The notes under the pieces: generated by a model
Seen by the model: the letters and a program-made list of their open reading frames with translations, nothing else
Database searches by the model: none
Told to the model about the DNA's origin: nothing
Shown here: positions 15,901 to 26,356 of the stretch, one piece after another
Position numbering within the stretch: position 1 is the stretch's first letter
Layout of the letters: each line of letters opens with the position of its first letter
NCBI RefSeq assembly: GCF_002160765.1
Contig: NZ_NFLF01000016.1
Location: 18,462-82,461 of the forward strand
Source: Lachnoclostridium sp. An138
GTDB lineage: Bacteria > Bacillota > Clostridia > Lachnospirales > Lachnospiraceae
Length of the DNA: 64,000 nucleotides
Direction of reading: 5' to 3'
Position numbers and translations under genes: made by a program

Positions 15901-16135
15901 AAACGAGGCGTACTTTCTGAAGTACGCCCCAAAAGAATCAAATCCTTTATGCCTGTATTCTCTGGATAGCGCCCCATCAGAAACTGATGACAGTCATACC
16001 GTTCTTCACGGCATGCCCAAGAAACCGCCCGCAGGAAACGACCTCTTTCGGCGTCAGCCCCTTTCCCTCTTCTTCGTCTATGCCTGCCATATCCGAAAAG
16101 GTACTCCTGGAAAACGCAACCTCTATCTCGCCTGT
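15901..16135 (-). ncRNA. Lysine riboswitch (L-box) with intrinsic terminator
   Basis: On the minus strand the conserved L-box blocks occur in order: GATAGAGGTTGCG, AGGAGTACC, GGGAAAGGGG then GACGCCGAAAG, TTGGGCATGCCGTG, ATGACTGTCAT, and GGGGCGCTATCC, whose CTATC pairs with the first GATAG to close P1. These match the Bacillus lysC leader block by block. About 35 nt further is the expression platform, hairpin 15907-15928 (GGCGTACTT/AAGTACGCC) followed by TCGTTTTTT. Lysine binding should favour termination and shut off dapA-dapB. Confidence 0.93.
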
Positions 16136-16162
16136 TATTCAGTTATCATATTACCTGTGTCC

Positions 16163-16191
16163 AGAATAACACAGCCTGTCTGCCTTGTCAA
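16163..16191 (-). promoter_or_regulatory. Promoter of the lysine riboswitch-dapAB transcript
   Basis: TTGACA (16186-16191), 17-bp spacer, TATTCT (16163-16168). The expected start near 16156 is ~20 nt before the aptamer. The -35 ends 9 bp from the stop of the adenosyltransferase gene. Confidence 0.85.
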
Positions 16192-16199
16192 CCAACGGC

Positions 16200-16685
16200 T
16201 TACTTCAATGTGTTGATACGGAACACATCATCCGCATAGGGGTACAGTTCGTCAAACATCTGAATGCCCGTAAGCACCAGCTCCGTGTCCCCGTCGCCTG
16301 CCTCGATCAGCGCCAGCAGCTCCTCCAGCGTAATGATGCCCTTGTCCACAAGGCCCAGAACCTCATCCAGAATCAGAATATCGCAGCCATCCGTAGTCAG
16401 CACTTTTCTGGCAAAATTCAGGCCGTTTTTTATATTCATGACCTCTTCCTGCTGCTCTTCCGGTGAAAGAGACTGGTAATCCTTTTCTGATTTTTCAAAA
16501 CAGAATACCTTGATCTCCGGCTCCAGCCGCTTGATAAAATCAATCCTCTCTCCCATCTTTCCTTTCAGGAACTGGATGATGATGACAGATTTTCCGGCAC
16601 TGGCTCCAAAGATTCCCTGTCCCAAAGCTGCAGAAGTCTTGCCTTTTCCTCCCCCACAGAATATGGTAACATGCCCTTTCCCCAT
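16200..16685 (-). CDS. Cob(I)yrinic acid a,c-diamide adenosyltransferase (CobA/BtuR family)
   Basis: 161 residues. The P-loop GGGKGKTS (~10-17) is followed by ALGQGIFGASAGKSVIIIQFLKG, the family's strand-helix-strand with QFLKG, and by ILILDEVLGLVDKGII (Walker B) and LVLTG. It transfers adenosyl from ATP to the cobalt of corrinoids. ATG 16685 has AAAGGAG; a longer frame upstream lacks a ribosome site. It is somewhat divergent and short relative to E. coli BtuR (~196 aa). No other cobalamin gene is nearby, so it may serve salvage. Confidence 0.83.
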   Translation of the reverse strand: MGKGHVTIFCGGGKGKTSAALGQGIFGASAGKSVIIIQFLKGKMGERIDFIKRLEPEIKVFCFEKSEKDYQSLSPEEQQEEVMNIKNGLNFARKVLTTDGCDILILDEVLGLVDKGIITLEELLALIEAGDGDTELVLTGIQMFDELYPYADDVFRINTLK

Positions 16686-16754
16686 TTTACACTCCTTTCC
16701 TGTCCCCTTCCGGCAGACATGTGAATTCAGTGTTCTTCTCCTGAAGTGCCTTTT

Positions 16755-16835
16755 CTGGCAGAATTGTGCACAATTTCTGCCAGAATCAGGTATCATAATT
16801 GTCTATATCATACACCAATCATACATAAAATGCAA
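16755..16835 (-). promoter_or_regulatory. Adenosyltransferase promoter and leader palindrome
   Basis: TTGCAT (16830-16835), 17-bp spacer, TATGAT (16807-16812). The leader has a near-perfect hairpin at 16755-16783 (CTGGCAGAATTG with a one-base bulge). No cobalamin riboswitch motif was found. Confidence 0.65.
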
Positions 16836-16893
16836 GATTCTTTCTAAGCGTATGCTTTGTTATGCTCTATTACGGCTGCTATTCACAGCGAAC

Positions 16894-17523
16894 TTATGAT
16901 TCCGCATACTCCAGCTTGCTGACGGATACCTCGTAAGCCACCCGTCTCTCAGACTCGGTCTCACTGATTTTTTTCACGTACTCCCGGCTCTGGATTCTGC
17001 CCCAGATCTGTACGCGGCCGCCCACTTCAAAGCCCGAGGCGAAACGCGCGTTCCTTCCCCAGCAGATACAGGGAATGTAATCCGACTTTCCATAGGGGCG
17101 GTTGACTGCAATCAGGAGATCCGCGATCTCCCGGCCGAGAGGCGTCTTCCGGTATACCGGAGCTTTACAGATATAACCGTCCAGAAAAATCTGATTGGTT
17201 TTCGCATTTTCCACTTCTTCCTCCAGGAATTCCACCTCCCTGGCAAAAACAGAAAGCACCAGCCGGTTTTTCTTCTCCTCATGCCTGTTATAGGAACGGA
17301 ACTGTCCCGCCACGCGGATGAATTCTCCCGTGTAATCTTCCTCCACGTTGATCAGCCGTTCCGAAATCATGACTGGTATCACATCTGCTGAATCGCTCAG
17401 CCGGCGGACCAGCACGTCTACCATATAGAATCCCTCTCCAAATACCTCATGGCTGAATGTGAAACCTGACACGATCTCTCCGATTACAGACACCTGATTG
17501 TTCTCAATGACCTTATCTGACAT
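16894..17523 (-). CDS. Single-stranded DNA-binding-like protein with two OB-fold regions
   Basis: 209 residues. The N-terminal half starts NNQVSVIGEIVSGFTFSHE and continues to VRVAGQFRSYN; the C-terminal half has NQIFLDGYICKAPVYRKTPLGREIADLLIAVNR, YIPCICWGRNARFA and GGRVQIWGRIQSREY. That second part is a clear SSB-type OB fold. There is no acidic SSB tail, and the C-terminus is KLEYAES, so it is not the replicative SSB. Such paralogs are common in Clostridia and their role is unknown. ATG at 17523. Confidence 0.8.
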   Translation of the reverse strand: MSDKVIENNQVSVIGEIVSGFTFSHEVFGEGFYMVDVLVRRLSDSADVIPVMISERLINVEEDYTGEFIRVAGQFRSYNRHEEKKNRLVLSVFAREVEFLEEEVENAKTNQIFLDGYICKAPVYRKTPLGREIADLLIAVNRPYGKSDYIPCICWGRNARFASGFEVGGRVQIWGRIQSREYVKKISETESERRVAYEVSVSKLEYAES

Positions 17524-17710
17524 AACGTTTGTTCTCCCTTCTTCTCCCCTGGCCTGCAGGTACGCGCGCTTTTTGCAGCCGGGGCCTTTGTATTTTCCGG
17601 TTTACTCCGGGCAGCACAGAGTATCCCTGCCGATCCCGCGCCGCCTTTATGATATATATGTCCCGTTTTCCGCTTTTAGAACCATTTTCCATAATTTTTT
17701 TTAATTTTTA

Positions 17711-17738
17711 TTGTATTTGCGGCGGAATGTGGTAAACT
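17711..17738 (+). promoter_or_regulatory. typA promoter
   Basis: TTGTAT (17711-17716), 16-bp spacer, TAAACT (17733-17738). The leader before the ATG is ~55 nt. Confidence 0.6.
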
Positions 17739-17760
17739 GTATAAGTTAACGGGAAATCAG

Positions 17761-17780
17761 AGTAATACAAAGTAATACAA
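17761..17780 (+). repeat. Perfect tandem 10-mer in the typA leader
   Basis: AGTAATACAA occurs twice head to tail, 18 bp before the typA start codon and just before its ribosome site (TTGAGGAAA). Confidence 0.8.
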
Positions 17781-17798
17781 GTTATTGAGGAAACAGTT

Positions 17799-19625
17799 AT
17801 GAAAAGAGAAGATGTTCGAAATATTGCGATTATTGCCCATGTAGACCATGGCAAGACCACACTGGTAGATGAACTTTTAAAGCAGAGCGGCGTCTTCCGC
17901 GCAAATCAGGAAGTAGCGGAGCGCGTCATGGATTCCGGAGACATTGAAAGAGAACGCGGAATCACAATCCTTTCCAAAAATACAGCCGTCACCTACAACG
18001 GCGTGAAAATCAATATTGTGGATACCCCGGGCCACGCAGACTTCGGCGGCGAAGTGGAGCGCGTCCTGAAGATGGTAAACGGCGTTATTCTGGTGGTGGA
18101 CGCCTTCGAGGGCTCCATGCCTCAGACCAAATTCGTGCTGCGCAAAGCCCTTGAGCTTGACCTTCCGGTCATCGTCTGCATCAATAAAATCGACCGTCCG
18201 GAGGCGCGTCCTCTGGAGGTCGTGGACGAGGTTCTGGAGCTGCTGATGGATCTGGAAGCCTCTGACGAACAGCTGGACTGCCCCTTCCTGTTCGCTTCCG
18301 CGAAGGACGGATACGCTATGCGCAGCCTGGATGATGAGCCCAAAGACATGGCTCCCCTGTTCGAGACAATCATCGACTACATCCCCGCTCCGGAGGGCGA
18401 TCCGGAGGCCGGAACACAGGTACTGATCAGCACCATAGACTACAATGAATATGTGGGCCGTATCGGTATCGGAAAGGTAGACAACGGCACCATCCGGGTC
18501 AACCAGGAAATGGTCATCGTAAACCATCATGATCCGGACAAAATGAAAAAGGTAAAAATCAGCAAGCTTTATGAGTTTGACGGCCTGAAAAAAGTGGATG
18601 TGCAGGAAGCCACCATAGGCTCCATCGTGGCCATTTCCGGTATCGCGGACATCCATATCGGAGACACCCTCTGCTCCCCGGAGAACCCCCAGGCTATTCC
18701 CTTCCAGAAGATCTCCGAGCCCACGATTTCCATGCAGTTCATGGTCAACGACAGCCCGCTGGCCGGCCAGGAGGGAAAATACGTCACCTCCCGCCATCTG
18801 CGTGACCGCCTGTTCCGGGAGCTGAATACGGACGTGAGCCTCCGGGTGGAGGAGACGGATTCCACCGAATGCTTCAAGGTATCGGGCAGAGGAGAGCTTC
18901 ACCTGTCCGTCCTGATTGAGAGCATGCGCCGGGAAGGCTACGAATTTGCCGTCAGCAAGGCTGAGGTAATCTACCATACAGATGAAAACGGAAAGAAGCT
19001 GGAGCCCATGGAGCGGGCCTATATCGACGTGGACGACGAGTACGCCGGAAACGTCATTCAGAAGCTGGGCGAGCGCAAGGGCGAGCTTTTGAACATGCAC
19101 AGCAACGGCAGCGGCTCCACCCGGCTGGAATTCCTGATCCCGGCCAGAGGCCTGATCGGATACCGGGGCGAGTTTCTGACAGATACCAAGGGCACCGGCG
19201 TGTTGAACACCATCTTTGACGGCTACGGTCCCTATAAGGGAGATATCCAGTACCGTAAGCAGGGTTCCCTGATCGCTTTCGAGGCAGGAGAAGCCATCAC
19301 CTACGGCCTCTTCAACGCTCAGGAGCGCGGCACCCTCTTTATCGGGCCTGGCGAAAAGGTATACGCCGGCATGGTCATCGGACAGAACGGCAAGGCCGAG
19401 GATATCGAGCTGAATGTCTGCAAGACCAAGAAGCTGACCAATACCCGTTCCTCCAGCGCGGATGAGGCGCTGAAGCTGACGCCGCCCCGGATCTTAAGCC
19501 TGGAGCAGTGCCTGGAATTCATTGACACGGACGAGCTTCTGGAGGTTACTCCCAAAAATCTGCGTATCCGGAAAAAGATTCTGGACCCGACCTTGAGAAA
19601 GCGGGCAGCCATGAAGAAATCCTAA
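17799..19625 (+). CDS. typA: Ribosome-binding translational GTPase TypA/BipA
   Basis: 608 residues, normal length. The G domain has [10 protein letters not shown] (G1), RGITI (G2), DTPGH (G3) and NKIDRPEA (G4). EF-G-like domains III and V follow, with the BipA-specific C-terminal domain ([27 protein letters not shown]). It acts on the ribosome in stress and cold adaptation and subunit assembly. It is one of few plus-strand genes here, with its own promoter, and faces glnN across a shared terminator. Confidence 0.98.
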   Translation: MKREDVRNIAIIAHVDHGKTTLVDELLKQSGVFRANQEVAERVMDSGDIERERGITILSKNTAVTYNGVKINIVDTPGHADFGGEVERVLKMVNGVILVVDAFEGSMPQTKFVLRKALELDLPVIVCINKIDRPEARPLEVVDEVLELLMDLEASDEQLDCPFLFASAKDGYAMRSLDDEPKDMAPLFETIIDYIPAPEGDPEAGTQVLISTIDYNEYVGRIGIGKVDNGTIRVNQEMVIVNHHDPDKMKKVKISKLYEFDGLKKVDVQEATIGSIVAISGIADIHIGDTLCSPENPQAIPFQKISEPTISMQFMVNDSPLAGQEGKYVTSRHLRDRLFRELNTDVSLRVEETDSTECFKVSGRGELHLSVLIESMRREGYEFAVSKAEVIYHTDENGKKLEPMERAYIDVDDEYAGNVIQKLGERKGELLNMHSNGSGSTRLEFLIPARGLIGYRGEFLTDTKGTGVLNTIFDGYGPYKGDIQYRKQGSLIAFEAGEAITYGLFNAQERGTLFIGPGEKVYAGMVIGQNGKAEDIELNVCKTKKLTNTRSSSADEALKLTPPRILSLEQCLEFIDTDELLEVTPKNLRIRKKILDPTLRKRAAMKKS

Positions 19626-19643
19626 TTCCGCCTCCTGCAGCGG

Positions 19644-19692
19644 AAAAAGACCGGGACCGGCAGAGGAAATATCTGCCGGTCCCGGTCTTTTT
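19644..19692. terminator. Bidirectional terminator between typA and glnN
   Basis: A ~21-bp stem (AAAAAGACCGGGACCGGCAGA with its complement) around a 7-nt loop, with A-run and T-run at the two ends. It serves both convergent genes. Confidence 0.95.
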
Positions 19693-19730
19693 CTGTTTAC
19701 AATGGAAGAATTCTAAGATTTCTTTCTGTC

Positions 19731-21842
19731 TTATACTTCAAACATCAGATCGCCATAGGAAGGCATGGGCCACATTTCCTTATCCACAATCATCTCCAGC
19801 TTATCTACCGGAGAACGAAGCTCCTCCATAGCCGGAAATACTTCATCATGGAAGTAGCGCGCCAGTTCTTCTCCTTCCGGAATCTCCGCGGATTTGCCAT
19901 CCAGCTCAACCAGCTTTGCCAGCGCTTCTTTCGTCTCTGAGAGAAGCGCGGAGGTTTCGTTCAGAAGCTCTATCTGCACATTTGCTACAGCTCCGGCCGT
20001 CATCACGGAATTTACCGTATCTGCCAGAGTCTTTGTATATTTCACCACAGCCGGAACGATCTGTTTGCTGGCAATATCAATCATTGCCTTGGCTTCGATA
20101 TTGATAGCCTTTGCGTAAGTCTCATACTGGATCTCCGCGCGGGATTCCAGCTCAGCTTTTGTAAATACATGGAACTTCTCAAACAGAGCTACCGCCTTTT
20201 CCGTGGTCAGAGCAGGAATTGCGTCTACCATGGACTTAATATTCGGCAGGCCTCTGCGGGCTGCTTCTTCTACCCATTCTTCGGAATAGCCGTTTCCGTT
20301 GAAGATGATTCTCTGATGCTCTGTCAGGTAGGTCTTGATCAGGTCATGAACCGCCATATCAAAATCATCCGCCTTTTCCAGCACATCGCAGGCATCGGAA
20401 AACGCTTCCGCTACAATGGTATTCAGCACGGTATTGGGTGCCGCGATGGAATCTTTGGAACCTACCATACGGAACTCAAACTTATTTCCGGTAAAGGCAA
20501 AGGGTGAGGTCCGGTTGCGATCCGTGGCATCCTTTGTCAGATCCGGCAGCGTCTTCACGCCCGTCTCCAGCTTGCCGCCCTCTTTGGAATGGGTCGCTTC
20601 TCCGGTGCTCAGCAGCTGTTCTACCACATCCTGAAGCTGCTCACCCAGAAATACGGAAATGATAGCGGGCGGAGCCTCGTTGGCTCCCAGACGGTGGTCA
20701 TTTCCCACATCAGCCGCAGACTCACGAAGCAGATCCGCGTGGATGTCCACAGCTTTCAGAATGCAGGCAAGCACCAGAAGGAACTGAATGTTCTCATGGG
20801 GCGTCGTGCCCGGATCGAGCAGATTGATACCGTCGTCTGTCGTGATAGACCAGTTGTTATGCTTTCCGGAGCCGTTCACGCCTGCAAAAGGCTTCTCATG
20901 AAGCAGGCACTGGAGGCCGTGTCTGCATGCCACCATCTTCAGAGTCTTCATGACAATCTGGTTGTGGTCTACGGCCACATTGGCCTCTGTGTAGATGGTA
21001 GCCAGCTCGTGCTGCGCCGGAGCCACCTCATTGTGCTGGGTCTTGGCTGTGACACCCAGCTTCCACAGCTCCTCATTTACTTCTTTCATAAACGCGGCGA
21101 TGCGCTGACGGATGGTTCCGAAATAGTGATCGTCCAGTTCCTGTCCCTTGGGCGGCATGGCTCCGAACAGGGTGCGTCCGGTATAAATCAGGTCCTTTCT
21201 CTGGAGATATTTCTTCTTATCAACCAGAAAGTATTCCTGCTCCGGTCCTACGGAAGGCGTTACCTTCTTTGAGGTGGTGTTTCCAAACAGACGCAGCAGG
21301 CGGAGAGCCTGGCTGTTGATTGCTTCCATGGAACGCAGCAGCGGCGTCTTCTGATCCAGCGCTTCTCCGGTATAAGAGCAGAAAGCAGTCGGAATGCAGA
21401 GTGTCGCGCCCGCGGCGTCCTGTCTCACGAACGCGGGAGAGGTGCAGTCCCAGGCCGTATAGCCTCTGGCCTCAAAGGTGGCGCGCAGGCCGCCGGACGG
21501 GAATGAGGACGCGTCCGGTTCACCCTTAATCAGCTCCTTGCCGGAAAAGCTCATCAGAACCTTTCCCGTTTTATCCGGGGCACTGATAAAAGAATCATGC
21601 TTCTCAGCCGTCACACCTGTCAGAGGCTGGAACCAGTGGGTGTAATGGGTCGCTCCCTTCTCGATGGCCCACTCCTTCATCTCATGAGCGACTACATCAG
21701 CCGTAGCCAGATCAAGCTCTTTTCCTTCCTCAATGGTTTTCTTCAGTTCTTTGTAAACCTTCTTGGGCAGACGCTCCTGCATCACTGCGTCGTTGAATAC
21801 ATTAGAGCCGAAAATCTCTGTTACATTCGTAAACTCTTTCAT
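19731..21842 (-). CDS. glnN: Glutamine synthetase type III (first paralog)
   Basis: 703 residues, the length of GSIII. It makes glutamine from glutamate, ammonia and ATP. Family features include [57 protein letters not shown] and [19 protein letters not shown] 21842 has AAGGAGG; an ATG 6 codons earlier does not. It is ~75% identical by eye to the second paralog at 22126-24249. Its leader contains a terminator after the promoter, suggesting conditional read-through. Confidence 0.97.
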   Translation of the reverse strand: MKEFTNVTEIFGSNVFNDAVMQERLPKKVYKELKKTIEEGKELDLATADVVAHEMKEWAIEKGATHYTHWFQPLTGVTAEKHDSFISAPDKTGKVLMSFSGKELIKGEPDASSFPSGGLRATFEARGYTAWDCTSPAFVRQDAAGATLCIPTAFCSYTGEALDQKTPLLRSMEAINSQALRLLRLFGNTTSKKVTPSVGPEQEYFLVDKKKYLQRKDLIYTGRTLFGAMPPKGQELDDHYFGTIRQRIAAFMKEVNEELWKLGVTAKTQHNEVAPAQHELATIYTEANVAVDHNQIVMKTLKMVACRHGLQCLLHEKPFAGVNGSGKHNNWSITTDDGINLLDPGTTPHENIQFLLVLACILKAVDIHADLLRESAADVGNDHRLGANEAPPAIISVFLGEQLQDVVEQLLSTGEATHSKEGGKLETGVKTLPDLTKDATDRNRTSPFAFTGNKFEFRMVGSKDSIAAPNTVLNTIVAEAFSDACDVLEKADDFDMAVHDLIKTYLTEHQRIIFNGNGYSEEWVEEAARRGLPNIKSMVDAIPALTTEKAVALFEKFHVFTKAELESRAEIQYETYAKAINIEAKAMIDIASKQIVPAVVKYTKTLADTVNSVMTAGAVANVQIELLNETSALLSETKEALAKLVELDGKSAEIPEGEELARYFHDEVFPAMEELRSPVDKLEMIVDKEMWPMPSYGDLMFEV

Positions 21843-21938
21843 AATACCCTCCTTAGACAAAAGCAGCCAGAATCCGGTGAAAACCGGACAGGGGAAGCAG
21901 CTTCCTCTATCCGCCGCGATACCGCGGATGTATCACGC

Positions 21939-22033
21939 AAAAAAAGAAGGGCATTCCATCTCTGGAACGCCCTCGTTCATCTCGTGCTTTTTATATTTTC
22001 CTATACCATACACGAAATTTTTTTAAAAAGCAA
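21939..22033 (-). promoter_or_regulatory. glnN leader: promoter followed by attenuator-like terminator
   Basis: Promoter TTGCTT (22028-22033), 17-bp spacer, TATGGT (22005-22010). About 26 nt after the expected start, GGGCGTTCCA pairs with TGGAATGCCC (21949-21972), followed by TTCTTTTTTT to 21939. Then ~95 nt of GC-rich leader with small hairpins reaches the ATG. A terminator between promoter and gene implies regulated antitermination. The sensor is not identified, and no ANTAR double-hairpin is clear. Confidence 0.65.
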
Positions 22034-22125
22034 GCTTTAAAGCAAATACCGTTGTTTTTGTTTTTTTTAAGTTCTGCGCCGGATATTTTTCTGTTTTCCG
22101 CACGCAGCGCCGTATTATTTGCGGT

Positions 22126-24249
22126 TTACACTTCAAATAAGAGATCTCCATAGGACGGCATGGGCCACATATCCTTTGCCACCAGCATCTCCAGCTTATC
22201 TACCGGACGGCGCAGCGCTTCCATGGCAGGAACCACCACGTCCTGAATATAGACGGCGCGCTCCCGTCCCTCTTCCTTGGAAGACGCGTTCTCTGTCACC
22301 TCTGTCAGCTCCTTCAGAGCAGCCTTTGTGGCGGCCAGCAGGGAAGAGCACTCTTTGAGCAGCTCAATCTGTACGCTGATATTGGCCTCCGTACATGCTT
22401 CCCGGATCTGGTTGATGGATGTGGCAAGAGCAGTCGTATACTGCAGCACCGCCGGAATGATATGCTTGCTGGCAATATCAATCATGGAGCGGGCCTCAAT
22501 GTTGATGGCCTTGGAATAGGTCTCATACTGAATCTCCGCGCGGGATTCCAGTTCAGCCCGGGTAAAGACGCTGAATTTTTCAAACAGATGTACCGTCTTC
22601 TCTTCCGTCAGGACAGGGATGGAATCTACCATGGTCCGGATATTCGGCAGTCCTCTTCTCTTCGCTTCCTCCACCCATTCCTCAGAGTATCCGTTTCCGT
22701 TAAATACAATCCTCTGGTGTTCAGAAGCATACTTCTTGATCAGGTCATGGACCGCCATGTCGAAATCTTCCGCCTTCTCCAGCACATCGCAGGCATCGGA
22801 AAACGCTTCCGCCACAATGGTATTCAGCACCACATTGGGCTCTGCCACGGAATCCCGTGATCCTACCATGCGGAATTCAAATTTATTTCCGGTAAAAGCG
22901 AAAGGAGAAGTCCGGTTCCGGTCCGTGGCATCCTTCGCAAAATCGGGCAGCGTGCGCACACCGGTGTGCAGATGTCCGCCCTTCAGGCTGTGGGTCGCCT
23001 CTCCGGTACTGATCAGTTGCGCCAGCACATCCTCCAGCTGCTCGCCCAGATAGACGGAGATGATGGCAGGCGGAGCCTCGTTCGCGCCCAGACGGTGATC
23101 ATTTCCCACATCCGCGGCAGACTCCCGAAGAAGGGCCGCGTGAGTATCCACTGCTTTCAGAATACAGGTCAGCACCAGAAGGAACTGCACGTTCTCATGG
23201 GGCGTCTTGCCCGGGTCCAGAAGATTGATGCCGTCATCCGTGGTCAGGGACCAGTTATTGTGCTTTCCGGAACCATTCACTCCCGCGAAGGGCTTCTCAT
23301 GCAGCAGACACTGAAGACCATGCTGGTAGGCCACCTTTTTCAGGGTCTCCATAATCAGCTGATTGTGGTCCACAGCCACGTTGCACTCCGCGTAGATGGG
23401 CGCCAGCTCGTGCTGTCCCGGCGCCACCTCGTTGTGCTGGGTCTTGGCAGATACGCCAAGTTTCCAGAGTTCCCGGTTCACATCATCCATGAAGTCCGCA
23501 ATCCGCTCGCGGATAACGCCAAAATAATGATCGTCCAGCTCCTGGCCTTTGGGCGGCATAGCTCCGAACAGAGTTCTTCCCGTAAAAATCAGATCCTTGC
23601 GCTTCAGATATTTTTCTCTGTCCACAAGGAAATACTCCTGCTCCGCTCCCACAGAAGGAGTCACCTTATGAGAGGTGGTATTGCCGAACAGGCGCAGCAG
23701 ACGGAGCGCCTGCTTATTGACCGCCTGCATGGAACGCAGAAGCGGCGTCTTCTGATCCAGGGCCTCTCCTTTGTAGGAACAGAAGGCCGTCGGAATATAG
23801 AGGATCGCTCTGGAGCCGTCCTCGCTCTTTTTTACAAAGGCAGGAGAAGTGCAGTCCCAGGCCGTATAACCTCTGGCCTCAAAGGTCGCGCGCAGGCCTC
23901 CGGACGGAAAAGAAGAAGCATCCGGCTCGCCCTTTACCAGTTCCTTTCCGGAAAACTCCATGAGTACCTTTCCGTTGGTCTTCGGAGCGGACAGGAAGGC
24001 GTCATGCTTCTCCGCAGTGGCTCCGGTCAGCGGCTGAAACCAGTGGGTATAATGGGTCGCCCCCTGTTCCAGAGCCCACTCCTTCATCTCATGGGCCACC
24101 ACATCCGCCACGGCCAGATCAAGCTCCTTGCCCTCCCGGATCGTCCGTTTCAGCTCCTGATAAATCTTTTTCGGAAGCCGTTTCTCCATCACAGCGTCGT
24201 TAAATACATTTTCTCCGAAAATCTCAGAAATCATCGTCTTTCCTTCCAT
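22126..24249 (-). CDS. glnN: Glutamine synthetase type III (second paralog)
   Basis: 707 residues with the same GSIII motifs as the first paralog ([38 protein letters not shown]). The sequences diverge mainly in the C-terminal ~120 residues. Its ATG shares one base with the dagK stop (TAATG), so it is in the DUF2156-hisC-dagK operon, unlike the first copy, which has its own leader. An alternative ATG at 24234 also has a ribosome-like site. The two copies may serve different nitrogen conditions; this is inferred from their different control regions. Confidence 0.96.
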   Translation of the reverse strand: MEGKTMISEIFGENVFNDAVMEKRLPKKIYQELKRTIREGKELDLAVADVVAHEMKEWALEQGATHYTHWFQPLTGATAEKHDAFLSAPKTNGKVLMEFSGKELVKGEPDASSFPSGGLRATFEARGYTAWDCTSPAFVKKSEDGSRAILYIPTAFCSYKGEALDQKTPLLRSMQAVNKQALRLLRLFGNTTSHKVTPSVGAEQEYFLVDREKYLKRKDLIFTGRTLFGAMPPKGQELDDHYFGVIRERIADFMDDVNRELWKLGVSAKTQHNEVAPGQHELAPIYAECNVAVDHNQLIMETLKKVAYQHGLQCLLHEKPFAGVNGSGKHNNWSLTTDDGINLLDPGKTPHENVQFLLVLTCILKAVDTHAALLRESAADVGNDHRLGANEAPPAIISVYLGEQLEDVLAQLISTGEATHSLKGGHLHTGVRTLPDFAKDATDRNRTSPFAFTGNKFEFRMVGSRDSVAEPNVVLNTIVAEAFSDACDVLEKAEDFDMAVHDLIKKYASEHQRIVFNGNGYSEEWVEEAKRRGLPNIRTMVDSIPVLTEEKTVHLFEKFSVFTRAELESRAEIQYETYSKAINIEARSMIDIASKHIIPAVLQYTTALATSINQIREACTEANISVQIELLKECSSLLAATKAALKELTEVTENASSKEEGRERAVYIQDVVVPAMEALRRPVDKLEMLVAKDMWPMPSYGDLLFEV

Positions 24250-25232
24250 TACTCTCTCCCTGCTCTTTCTTCTATTCTTTCTTCTGTTTTTTCCTCTGTT
24301 TTTATCTCATCCCGCTTCAGGCTTTCCAACATGTCTGAAGCGATTCGAATCTCTACTGCCCGCGGATGATTGGAAATCTCCGCTCTCGTATACTCTCCGC
24401 CGAATTCTCCGTCCAGCGACCAGGACACCGGTTCCTCCGCCTCCACCACTACGCGGGCGCTGCGGAATGAATACATATACTTTGTATCAATCTGTGAAAT
24501 GGTAAGGGCCGCAAGAATCTCCTGCAGCTCCATGGCATTTCTGGGACGCTGGATAAAGGTCACCTCATAAATTCCATCGTCAAACACCACGTTTTTTCCG
24601 ATGATGCTCTTGAAACCGCCTACAGACCTGGAATTGGTCACCATGCCAAACAGGAAATCCCCCTCAAAGCTCATTTCCTCGCTGGTCACCTTCATATAAT
24701 AGGATTTTACGCTGGTCAGCCGCTTCATTCCCTCCAGAATGTAGGCCATATGCCCCAGGACATTTTTCATCTCCTGCTTCGTAGTGTAGGATACATCGGT
24801 AAAAATCCCAAAAGCTGCCACATAGATAAAGTTCCGGTCATTGAACGCTCCCACATCCACCGGAAAATTTTCTCCCCGCACGGCGATCTCCGCCGCCTGC
24901 TGCATATTGTTCGGCAGCTGCAGAGAACGGGCGAAATCATTGCAGGACCCTGCCGGAATATAACCGATGGGAAGCTTCTGTTCTCTCTGCATCATTCCCG
25001 TAACTACTTCATCCAGCGTCCCGTCTCCTCCGCTGCATACCACCAGATCGTAGCCCTCCGGAAGATCCCGAATCTGTTCGATGGCATCCCGGGGCCCCCG
25101 GGTCGGATAGACTGTCAGCTCGTAATCTGCGTCTGCAAGAGTCTGCAGAATTCCGTACATTTTACCGCGTATATTTTCCTTGCCCGCATGTGGGTTGTAG
25201 ATAAAATAAAGCTTTTTTGCCGGGCGTCCCAC
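24249..25232 (-). CDS. Diacylglycerol/lipid kinase (DagK/YegS family)
   Basis: 327 residues. The N-terminal nucleotide-binding part has [13 protein letters not shown] and the GGDGT motif (68-72). [15 protein letters not shown] and [22 protein letters not shown] complete the family pattern, and the all-beta C-terminal domain ends near [11 protein letters not shown] charged Glu/Arg/Lys tail (~307-327) follows. It phosphorylates diacylglycerol or a related lipid at the membrane. Start is GTG 25232 directly after the hisC stop (TAAGTG), with GGAG upstream. Part of a tight operon. Confidence 0.92.
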   Translation of the reverse strand: MGRPAKKLYFIYNPHAGKENIRGKMYGILQTLADADYELTVYPTRGPRDAIEQIRDLPEGYDLVVCSGGDGTLDEVVTGMMQREQKLPIGYIPAGSCNDFARSLQLPNNMQQAAEIAVRGENFPVDVGAFNDRNFIYVAAFGIFTDVSYTTKQEMKNVLGHMAYILEGMKRLTSVKSYYMKVTSEEMSFEGDFLFGMVTNSRSVGGFKSIIGKNVVFDDGIYEVTFIQRPRNAMELQEILAALTISQIDTKYMYSFRSARVVVEAEEPVSWSLDGEFGGEYTRAEISNHPRAVEIRIASDMLESLKRDEIKTEEKTEERIEERAGRE

Positions 25233-26306
25233 TTACTCTCTCTCCTTCTTTCCATTCAGATATCTGTTCAAAAATTCCAGAAGCGCGTCCATCTCCTCAT
25301 CCGTTCCCACCGTAATCCGAAGATAATTGTCGATTCCGGGAGAGGAAAAATATCGTACATAGATATTCTGTTCCTTCAGCGCCTCAAACAGTTCTCTGGC
25401 CGGACAGCTTTCATGGGAGGCAAAGATAAAATTCGCTCTGGAGTCCGGGAAGGAAAATCCAAGAGCAGAAAGCTCCTTTTTTACCCTCTCCCGCGTATTC
25501 ACAATCTTTCCCACCGTCTCCTGAAAATAAGACCGGTCTTTCAGTGCCGCCGCCCCCAGCTTCAGTGACGGCAGGTTCATAGTATAAGAGTTAAAAGAAT
25601 ACTTCACATCATTCAGATACCGAATCAGCGCCGGCTGCGCGTAAGCAAACCCTATGCGCATTCCCGCCATAGAGCGGGATTTGGAAAAGGTCTGCACTAC
25701 CATCAGATTCTCATACCGATCCACAAGTTCCATCGCAGAAGGGCCTGCGAAATCCACATAAGCCTCATCCACGATCACCACAGAGTCCGGGTTGCGCGCA
25801 AGAATCTCTTCCACTCCGTCAAGCTCCATATAAATACCGGTGGGAGCGTTCGGATTCGGGAAAATAATGCCTCCGTTTTCCGCAAAATAATCTTCCTTCA
25901 CCAGCCGGAACTCCTGATCGAGAGCCGGACGCCGGTACGGAATCCCGAAAAGCTCCGCCCAGACGCTGTAAAAGGAATAGCTGATGTCCGGAAATAGAAT
26001 GGGCTTCTCTGAGTTGAAAAAGGTCTGAAAGGCCATGGCAATCACGTCATCTGAGCCCACCCCCACAAAAAAGCGCTCTCTGTCCTTTCCGTAATACTCC
26101 GCCAGAGCGGTAATCAGCTCCGAGGCTGACGGGTCCGGGTACAGACGGAAGCTGTCAGCCTTCAGCCCTTCCAGCGCCTTCTGCACTTCAGGCGAAGGAG
26201 GGTATGGATTCTCATTTGTGTTCAGCTTAATCATACCCGGACGGTTCGGCTGTTCTCCCGGTGTGTAGGGAACCACCCTCCGGACATGCTCTTCCCATTT
26301 TTTCAT
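25233..26306 (-). CDS. hisC: Histidinol-phosphate aminotransferase family (HisC-like)
   Basis: 357 residues, class I/II PLP aminotransferase. LNTNENPYPPSP at the start, RLYPDPSASEL, GVGSDDVIAMAF, FPNPNAPTGIY and Schiff-base Lys209 in TFSKSRSMAGMRIGF are typical of HisC. It would transfer amino from glutamate to imidazole acetol phosphate. No other his gene is near; the neighbours are dagK and glnN. A related activity such as aromatic transamination is possible. Start ATG 26306. Confidence 0.85.
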   Translation of the reverse strand: MKKWEEHVRRVVPYTPGEQPNRPGMIKLNTNENPYPPSPEVQKALEGLKADSFRLYPDPSASELITALAEYYGKDRERFFVGVGSDDVIAMAFQTFFNSEKPILFPDISYSFYSVWAELFGIPYRRPALDQEFRLVKEDYFAENGGIIFPNPNAPTGIYMELDGVEEILARNPDSVVIVDEAYVDFAGPSAMELVDRYENLMVVQTFSKSRSMAGMRIGFAYAQPALIRYLNDVKYSFNSYTMNLPSLKLGAAALKDRSYFQETVGKIVNTRERVKKELSALGFSFPDSRANFIFASHESCPARELFEALKEQNIYVRYFSSPGIDNYLRITVGTDEEMDALLEFLNRYLNGKKERE

Positions 26307-26356
26307 AAGACTTTCTGACTCCTCTTTTCTCAGCGCTCCAGCGCTATTCTTCTATC

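Noticed and set aside
15977..16090. A 37-codon minus-strand reading frame with a promoter upstream and terminator downstream
   Set aside because: It lies wholly inside the lysine riboswitch; the conservation-like look comes from the aptamer, and it lacks a well-placed ribosome site.
16686..16893. Cobalamin riboswitch before the adenosyltransferase gene
   Set aside because: No B12-box or GCCACT motif; a simple promoter and palindrome explain the region.
22966..24369. Open frame of 467 codons opposite glnN, and similar ones opposite fusA, tuf and typA
   Set aside because: All mirror the codon bias of conserved genes and have no recognisable domains.
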